A DNA stretch of 9,159 nt, taken from Planctomycetota bacterium. Its GTDB lineage: Bacteria > Planctomycetota > B15-G4 > JADJEK01. Numbering within the stretch: position 1 is the stretch's first letter; every line of letters begins with the position of its first letter. Below, piece by piece: positions 4,875 to 9,159 of the stretch. A model generated the notes under the pieces. The model did not search any database, was not told the DNA's origin, and was given only the letters and a program-made list of their open reading frames with translations. Location: NCBI GenBank assembly GCA_016795255.1, contig JAEUIB010000623.1, positions 1 to 9,159 on the forward strand, given 5' to 3'. The translations under genes were made by a program, and so were the position numbers.

Positions 4875-6125
4875 TCAGTCGTCGATTTCGGGCGTCGTGC
4901 CGACACCTCCGGTCGTGAACGAGTTGCCCGACGGCGGCGTCGCGAACGTCCCGTTGTCGGCGAAGTCGATGCGGTTGTTCTTCAGCGTGTTGCCGGTCAA
5001 CGTCGTGCCGGCGCCGTTGTTCTCGAAGCCTTCGCCGCGGTTCTTCAGGCACTTGTTGCCGACGATCGTGTTGTTGTTGGCGCCGACCTCGACGTCGATG
5101 CCGTCCTCGAGGCTGTCGATGATGACGTTGTCGGAGATGGTGTTGCCGTCGCCGACCACTTCGATGCCGTCCATCTGGGAGTTGCGAATCACGTTCTTCG
5201 ACACCGTGCAGTTCGAACCCCGGAGTGCGATGCCGTTCTCGTCCTCGCTGCCGCAGTTCGTGATCTTGTTCTTGGTGACGGTGAGATCCGTCACGCTCGA
5301 GTTGATCTCGATGCCGTCCTCGTACGTGTTGCGGATCGAGTTGTTCTCGACGAGCCCCGCCGAGGCGTTGCTCACGTCGATCCCCGGATCGTCGTCGCAC
5401 TGACGCAGGATCTTGTTCGAGCGGATCGTGGGGTTGTTGCCGTCGGTGAGGATCGCCGGGCCGTCCGCGCCGTCGACGACGTTCTTTTCGACGATGGCGT
5501 CGAATCCGACGACCTCGATGCCTTCACCGTCTTCGATCGTGATCAGCACGCACTTGGAGACCAGCGCGTCGTTGCCGGTGATCAGGATTCCATCGTTGCC
5601 GTCCTGGCGCACCGCGCACTTCGAGATGACGGCGTTCGCCCCGGTCACTTGGATGCCGCCGTCGCACCCGACGACCGTCGTGTTCTCGATCGTCACGCCG
5701 TTGGCCGTGACCTTGATGCCGGCCGAGTCGGTGTGTTCGATCGTGAGCTTGCGCAGCGTCAGGCCGTCGGCGCCCGAGGCCGCGAACACGCCGTGCGCAT
5801 TCGTTCCCTTCGCGTGGCGGATCGTGAAGCCTTGGATCGTCACGTTCTGCGACGCGACGGCGAAGCCCGGGCCCGTGCCGGTCGCGCCGCTCGGGCGGCA
5901 ATCGAGGATCACCTTGCCCTTGGCCTTGATCGTGAGTCCGTCGAAGCCGCCGGCGATGTCGACGTTCTCCTCGTACGTCCCCGCCGAAACGAGGATCGTG
6001 TCGCCGGGGTTCGATGCGTTCACGGCGGCTTGGATGTTCGGCTGAGCGCCGGGAACGGTGATGACCGCTGCGAAGGCGGAACTCGCGAACAAGGTGAACA
6101 GCGAAACGATGATCGGACGACGCAT
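4875..6125 (-). CDS. Secreted beta-helix protein, tandem copy B
   Basis: 416 aa from the ATG at 6125, with GGAGG (6131-6135) 5 nt upstream. The in-frame ATG at 6161 falls inside the promoter and is rejected. The signal peptide (residues 1-20, ending SAFAA) shares only about five positions with that of copy A. From ITVPG onward the two are alike: about 37 substitutions in 396 mature residues and no gaps by eye. The N-terminal module, eleven GI-turn coils and C-terminal GNSFTTGGVGTTPEIDD are the same as in copy A. Differences include D138K, R204E, E300A, N322E and T346E (copy A to copy B), which alter charge on one strand face of successive coils. No known catalytic set is visible. It has its own promoter-like element and terminator, so the copies can be expressed independently. 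Fold and export secure; ligand unknown. Confidence 0.88.
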   Translation of the reverse strand: MRRPIIVSLFTLFASSAFAAVITVPGAQPNIQAAVNASNPGDTILVSAGTYEENVDIAGGFDGLTIKAKGKVILDCRPSGATGTGPGFAVASQNVTIQGFTIRHAKGTNAHGVFAASGADGLTLRKLTIEHTDSAGIKVTANGVTIENTTVVGCDGGIQVTGANAVISKCAVRQDGNDGILITGNDALVSKCVLITIEDGEGIEVVGFDAIVEKNVVDGADGPAILTDGNNPTIRSNKILRQCDDDPGIDVSNASAGLVENNSIRNTYEDGIEINSSVTDLTVTKNKITNCGSEDENGIALRGSNCTVSKNVIRNSQMDGIEVVGDGNTISDNVIIDSLEDGIDVEVGANNNTIVGNKCLKNRGEGFENNGAGTTLTGNTLKNNRIDFADNGTFATPPSGNSFTTGGVGTTPEIDD

Positions 6126-6154
6126 GCTCTCCTCCGTAGGAAACTGGTTGCGGC

Positions 6155-6167
6155 GGAGCATACGTCG
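6155..6167 (-). promoter_or_regulatory. Promoter element of beta-helix copy B
   Basis: On the minus strand CGACGTATGCTCC (6167-6155) matches the element upstream of copy A at 12 of 13 bases. TATGCT serves as the -10, about 31 nt before ATG 6125. A weak TTCATT (6184-6179) lies 16 nt upstream as a possible -35. The whole promoter must fit in the 69-nt gap after the stop of the upstream gene at 6195. Confidence 0.4.
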
Positions 6168-6194
6168 GTTCGATTGCGAATGAACCTCGCAGCG

Positions 6195-7880
6195 TCAGTC
6201 GAACACGAACTCGAGCCCCGCGGTCGCGGAGACTCCCTGAGTCGCGGCACCGTCGGCGTAGAACGCTTGGACGCGGAGACTCGAACCGGTCAGTGCCGGG
6301 TTCATCGGCAGCGTGGACCCGATCGCGAACGTACCCGCGGCGCTCGCGACGTGCGGAATCCCGAGGGCAGGAACCAAGTACAACGTTCCCCCGAATGCGG
6401 CCAGCGAGGTGGCCTGGGTCCCGACGAAGAGCATCCCCGCGGCCAACGGAGCGGCTTGCGCCACTTGCAGGGTCAGCGAGCTTCCTTGATCGGGACAACC
6501 CATCGCGGACAGCAGGGGGGCGACTCCCGCGGTGCCGGAGATCCCGCTGCCGACCGTGTCCGTCGAACCGAAGCACGCGCCGAACTCGTAGGAGCCGATG
6601 TCGAACCCGAGCCCGGCGGGGCGGTGCTTGCCGAGCAAGTCGTCGTTCGGAGCGAACGTGCTCTGGCCCTTGTCGATCGCCGGAGCGCCGGCCTTCAATT
6701 GATAGTCGCCGGTCGCCGGACTCGCGAACAACGCTCCGACGCTCGACACGAACGACGCGGAGTCGAGCCCGGTCGTCGCCTTCCACTGCGCGAGCGTCAT
6801 CACCGAGCCGTCGATCGAGAACGCGTCCTTCACGGCGTTGTGGTTCGCGATCATCCCGGGCAGACAGCTCGAGCCGATGTCGACGGCTCCGCGGAACGAG
6901 TGGTCGTTCAGCAGCACGTTGTTGACGACGACGTTCCCCGAACTCGCGTCCTGGATGTTGAGGGCCCAGCGAGCGTCCGACGCGTTGCGCACGGTGTTGT
7001 TGACGACGCGATTGCCGCTCGACGGTGCGCCGCCGTCGATGCGGTACAGCGAGATGCCGCTCTTGTGGTTCAGGTACAGCAGGTTGTTCCGGATCGTCGC
7101 GTTCTGCACGCCGTCGCAATTGATCGCCGAGCCGCCCGGAGCGCCGAACGCCGGATTGCCGTTGCCGTTCTCCCAGATCACGTTGCGCTCGACCAGCGCA
7201 TCGCTGATGACGCCGTCGCCGCCGAGCGTGACGTCGCCGTTCATGTGCAGCCCGTTCGAATGGTTGCCCCAGATGCGGTTGCGCCGCACGATCGGTCGAT
7301 CGCCGCTGTTGCTGACGTAGATGCCGTGCTCGGCCGCGGAGCGCGAGCACTCGTTGTCCTCGATCAACACGTCGTCGACGAAGCCCGTGAGGATGCCCCA
7401 GCGTCCGCACAGGTCGGCTCGGTTCGCGCGGATCGTGACGTGCGAGGCGAGGACGGTGCGGATCCCGGTCCGGTTTGTCGCGGGATCGCCGGTGCCGAGC
7501 ACCGTGAAGCCTTCGATCACGACGTGGGACGCCCCTTCGAGATTGATGCGGTCCTTGCCCGTGAACGTGTTGTTCGTGTTCACGATCACGTTCGGGTTCG
7601 GCGTCGAACCACCGGAGTTCGCCGTGAACGTGATCGGCGCGCCGGGCGCGCCGGACGTGAACAGGTTGAATCCCGCGTACGTGCCGGGGAGCACGATGAC
7701 GGTGTCACCGGCTTGGACGACGTTCGCGGCTTTCTGCAGTGTCTTCCACGCGACCGCGGCCGAGGTTCCGGCCGCAGCATCGGACCCGGACGGGGAGACG
7801 TAATACGTCGACGCGCGAGCCGACGCGCAGAGGGCGAACACGATGCATGCGACGCGCATGAAGCGATCGGTGGTGCGCAT
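6195..7880 (-). CDS. Secreted beta-helix protein with choice-of-anchor Q-like motif and C-terminal tail domain
   Basis: 561 aa. The signal peptide spans residues 1-24 (hydrophobic core 9-20, cleavage after ARAS). The start is a DUF1565-like opening: TYYVSPSGSDAAAGTS (25-40), then WKTLQKAANVVQAGDTVIVL (45-64) and PGTYAG (65-70), as in many pectate-lyase-fold proteins. Coils run from about 95 to 350, with HVVIEGF (119-125), HVTIRAN (147-153), VLIEDNEC (171-178), IVRRNRIWGN (197-206), ATIRNNLLY (261-269) and VVNNTV (292-297). Residues 398-432 (GAPAIDKG, then DLLGKHRPAG and DIGSYEF) match the choice-of-anchor Q pattern found at the end of surface beta-helix proteins. Residues 435-561 form a separate beta-rich domain lacking catalytic motifs, probably for surface attachment or sorting. 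Starts at 7880 and 7859 both lack a good Shine-Dalgarno; 7880 keeps a basic signal-peptide head. It is not a close relative of the other three family members. Confidence 0.87.
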   Translation of the reverse strand: MRTTDRFMRVACIVFALCASARASTYYVSPSGSDAAAGTSAAVAWKTLQKAANVVQAGDTVIVLPGTYAGFNLFTSGAPGAPITFTANSGGSTPNPNVIVNTNNTFTGKDRINLEGASHVVIEGFTVLGTGDPATNRTGIRTVLASHVTIRANRADLCGRWGILTGFVDDVLIEDNECSRSAAEHGIYVSNSGDRPIVRRNRIWGNHSNGLHMNGDVTLGGDGVISDALVERNVIWENGNGNPAFGAPGGSAINCDGVQNATIRNNLLYLNHKSGISLYRIDGGAPSSGNRVVNNTVRNASDARWALNIQDASSGNVVVNNVLLNDHSFRGAVDIGSSCLPGMIANHNAVKDAFSIDGSVMTLAQWKATTGLDSASFVSSVGALFASPATGDYQLKAGAPAIDKGQSTFAPNDDLLGKHRPAGLGFDIGSYEFGACFGSTDTVGSGISGTAGVAPLLSAMGCPDQGSSLTLQVAQAAPLAAGMLFVGTQATSLAAFGGTLYLVPALGIPHVASAAGTFAIGSTLPMNPALTGSSLRVQAFYADGAATQGVSATAGLEFVFD

Positions 7881-7898
7881 GGCGCTTCGACGGCTCGA

Positions 7899-7926
7899 TT
7901 GCGTGGGAAGTTCCGGGAACTACGCT
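7899..7926 (+). promoter_or_regulatory. Candidate promoter of the lipoprotein hydrolase gene
   Basis: TTGCGT (7899-7904) and TACGCT (7921-7926) are separated by 16 nt, ending 26 nt before ATG 7953, in a 72-nt divergent gap. Matches to consensus are three of six at each hexamer. GTGGCGACGCCAC (7927-7939), a palindrome apart from its central base, falls at the expected transcription start. No minus-strand promoter for the gene starting at 7880 is evident here. Confidence 0.3.
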
Positions 7927-7952
7927 GTGGCGACGCCACGGGGAGGTCGACC

Positions 7953-9159
7953 ATGAAGTGCAGTGCTCGCGGTGCGATGGGTGCGGTTCTCGCGGCCGCG
8001 CTCGCGTTCGGTTGCGCGTCGGAATGCGAGGACGACGACGTTCGGTTCAAGCGTCACGTCGTGATGTTCAACGGCACGGGGCAACCCGTCGATCCACTCG
8101 ACAACGCCTGCGATTGGTTGCTTCCGTACCGCGAGATGGGGGACGACGAGTTCAAGCATCACGTCGGCGACGTGTTCGACGCGGTGGCGTCGGACTTCAA
8201 GAGTGACGGTCCGAAGGACTTGTTCGTGTTCGTCCACGGCGGCCTCAACACGCAATCCGGCTCGGTGGAGCGTGCGCGCGTCCTGCGACCGCTGATGTTG
8301 GCCGACGGCTACTACCCGATCTTCATCAATTGGCAGTCGTCGCTGGTCAGCTCGTACTTCGAGCACTTGTTCTTCGTCCGCCAAGGTCGCGACGAGGGCT
8401 GGGCCGGCGTGCCGTGGTTCCCGGTCGTCCTGCTCTCGGACGTCGCTCGCACGCTGGCGCGCGCGCCTCTCGGCCTCGGTCGGCTCGCGGAGTCGATGTG
8501 GGCGAGCTTGCCGTTCACGTGGACGGACGAGCAAGCCGCCGCGCAGTCGACCGCGAAGGCCGCGCTCGGCGAGTTCGGCAAGGCACTGCGCCCGCCGTCG
8601 GATCGCGCCGACCCGAACGCCGCGGCGCCCGAGATCGAGACGTTCCCGATCAAGGTCGGCTCGGACTGCCGGTCGTTCGGTCAGCAGGCGTGGAGCCTGT
8701 CGACGTGGATCCTGACCTCACCGATCAAGATCGTGACCGGGTTGCTCGTCGACGGCTTCGGCACGCCGGCGTGGGAGATGATGCTGCGCCGGACGCACCT
8801 GTTGTTCGCCGAGGAGGAGCGCTACCTCGCCGGTGGCATCGGCGCGACGAACGCGCTGCATCCGGTCGACGTCGACGGCGCGACCGAGGCGCACGCGAAC
8901 GTCGGCACGATGCTCGAGGCCGCTCGGCTGGCATGGCTGTTCGACGAGGCCGTCGCGCGCCGCGAGCGCTGGACGCCGCCGAACGGCGGCCCGCCGCCGC
9001 GCATCATCGCGTGCGGTCACAGCATGGGGGCGATCGTGCTGAACGAGCTGGTTCGGCGGGACACCCGGCGCATGCTGTCGGCCGATGAGCCGGGCACCGC
9101 CGAGCCGCTGTTCGACGACCTCGTCTACATGGCTCCCGCGTGCTCGGTCGCAGATTTCG
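7953..9159 (+). CDS. Lipoprotein alpha/beta hydrolase with a large cap insertion (C-terminus cut by window edge)
   Basis: 402 residues are visible from the ATG at 7953 (GGAGG at 7942-7946, 6 nt spacing), running off the right edge. The signal sequence MKCSARGAMG then an Ala/Leu stretch ends in LAFGC, a lipobox-like site with Cys21 as the lipidated residue (Phe at -2 is atypical). A Cys- and Asp-rich segment follows. LFVFVHGGLNT (90-100) is the strand and oxyanion HGG turn of an alpha/beta hydrolase. RIIACGHSMGAIVLNEL (350-366) is the nucleophile elbow, with Ser357 as the expected catalytic Ser. The Asp and His of the triad would lie near or beyond the window end. Residues 101-349 separate the two motifs, about three times the usual spacing, and include hydrophobic stretches (153-180 and 245-270). 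This suggests a lid or membrane-facing cap. A secreted lipase, esterase or acyl hydrolase is likely; the substrate is unknown. Confidence 0.83.
   Translation, partial: MKCSARGAMGAVLAAALAFGCASECEDDDVRFKRHVVMFNGTGQPVDPLDNACDWLLPYREMGDDEFKHHVGDVFDAVASDFKSDGPKDLFVFVHGGLNTQSGSVERARVLRPLMLADGYYPIFINWQSSLVSSYFEHLFFVRQGRDEGWAGVPWFPVVLLSDVARTLARAPLGLGRLAESMWASLPFTWTDEQAAAQSTAKAALGEFGKALRPPSDRADPNAAAPEIETFPIKVGSDCRSFGQQAWSLSTWILTSPIKIVTGLLVDGFGTPAWEMMLRRTHLLFAEEERYLAGGIGATNALHPVDVDGATEAHANVGTMLEAARLAWLFDEAVARRERWTPPNGGPPPRIIACGHSMGAIVLNELVRRDTRRMLSADEPGTAEPLFDDLVYMAPACSVADF

Larger units (their letters stand above)
3410..6125 (-). repeat. Tandem gene duplication, unit about 1,465 bp
   Basis: 3410-4660 and 4875-6125 align end to end at a constant offset of 1,465 with no gap. 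By eye, identity is about 91% over 3410-3779, 99% over 3780-4033, 86% over 4034-4354 and 95% over 4355-4590. It falls away in the signal-peptide codons. Similarity extends only about ten bases past the stop codons (CGTCGATCAGTCGTCGATTTCG spans the end of each gene). The intergenic DNA is otherwise unrelated apart from the -10 region and the ribosome binding site. Confidence 0.9.

Noticed and set aside
3410..6125. CRISPR or short tandem DNA repeats suggested by the recurring coil codons (patterns such as GATCGTG and TTGTTC).
   Set aside because: The repetition follows the protein coil periodicity of about 66-72 nt with variable sequence. There are no identical repeats with unique spacers.
6175..6191. 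Short inverted repeat TGCGA/TCGCA just after the stop of the 6195 gene, as a terminator.
   Set aside because: The stem is only 5 bp with a 7-nt loop and no T-tract, and it overlaps the likely promoter of copy B. It is too weak to call, so read-through from the 6195 gene into copy B remains possible.
5524..7410. Long Arg-rich frames on the same strand but another phase (also 2724-4436 and 797-2614).
   Set aside because: They run across gene boundaries, promoters and terminators, and show low-complexity Arg/Gly/His composition.
946..7880. A polysaccharide-lyase or carbohydrate-utilisation locus.
   Set aside because: The folds suit it, but no catalytic residues of a named lyase or hydrolase family, no transporter (SusC/SusD or ABC) and no regulator are present in the window. 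The fold alone does not support the claim.

Overview
This is a GC-rich (roughly two-thirds G+C) bacterial window. It is dominated by secreted right-handed parallel beta-helix proteins. The organism is probably a member of the Planctomycetota or a similar high-GC environmental lineage. That inference rests on the composition, on several large secreted beta-helix proteins in a row, and on a C-terminal sandwich-like tail on the 6195-7880 protein that I associate with planctomycetal secreted proteins. No rRNA or other taxonomic marker is present, so the assignment is tentative.

Layout, left to right. (1) 1-842, minus: an NlpC/P60-type cysteine peptidase, cut by the left edge. (2) 946-2274, minus: secreted beta-helix protein, 442 aa, with a strong palindrome just past its stop. 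(3) 2399-2692, plus: small ABM-fold (YgiN-like) monooxygenase. (4) 2811-3299, plus: stand-alone GAF-domain protein. A perfect 18-bp-stem hairpin (3345-3385) closes the convergent junction. (5) 3410-4660 and (6) 4875-6125, both minus: a tandem pair of secreted beta-helix proteins, each exactly 416 aa and about 91% identical in the mature part. The first uses a TTG start that only becomes clear from comparison with its twin. (7) 6195-7880, minus: a fourth beta-helix protein of different type (DUF1565-like start, choice-of-anchor Q-like motif, extra C-terminal domain). (8) 7953 to the right edge, plus: a lipoprotein alpha/beta hydrolase, incomplete at the window end. There is no gene-free stretch over 300 bases and no RNA gene, insertion sequence or CRISPR array that I can support.

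How it fits together. The beta-helix proteins at 946, 3410 and 4875 form one family. They share an N-terminal module (PGDTILV-AG-Y, a GKGKV/KGKV-LD turn, GPG, NP-GV) and a C-terminal signature (GNS[FY]-GG-P-ID), joined by variable coil stacks. The close pair shows three striking things: a 254-nt tract with no synonymous differences inside genes that otherwise differ by about 9-14%; an abrupt loss of similarity at the signal peptide; and substitutions concentrated on one face of one beta-strand in successive coils. Together these suggest a small, evolving family of exported binding or carbohydrate-active proteins kept in register by gene conversion while one surface diversifies. Their ligand is unknown. 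The ABM and GAF genes form a separate plus-strand pair between family members and have no evident functional link to them.
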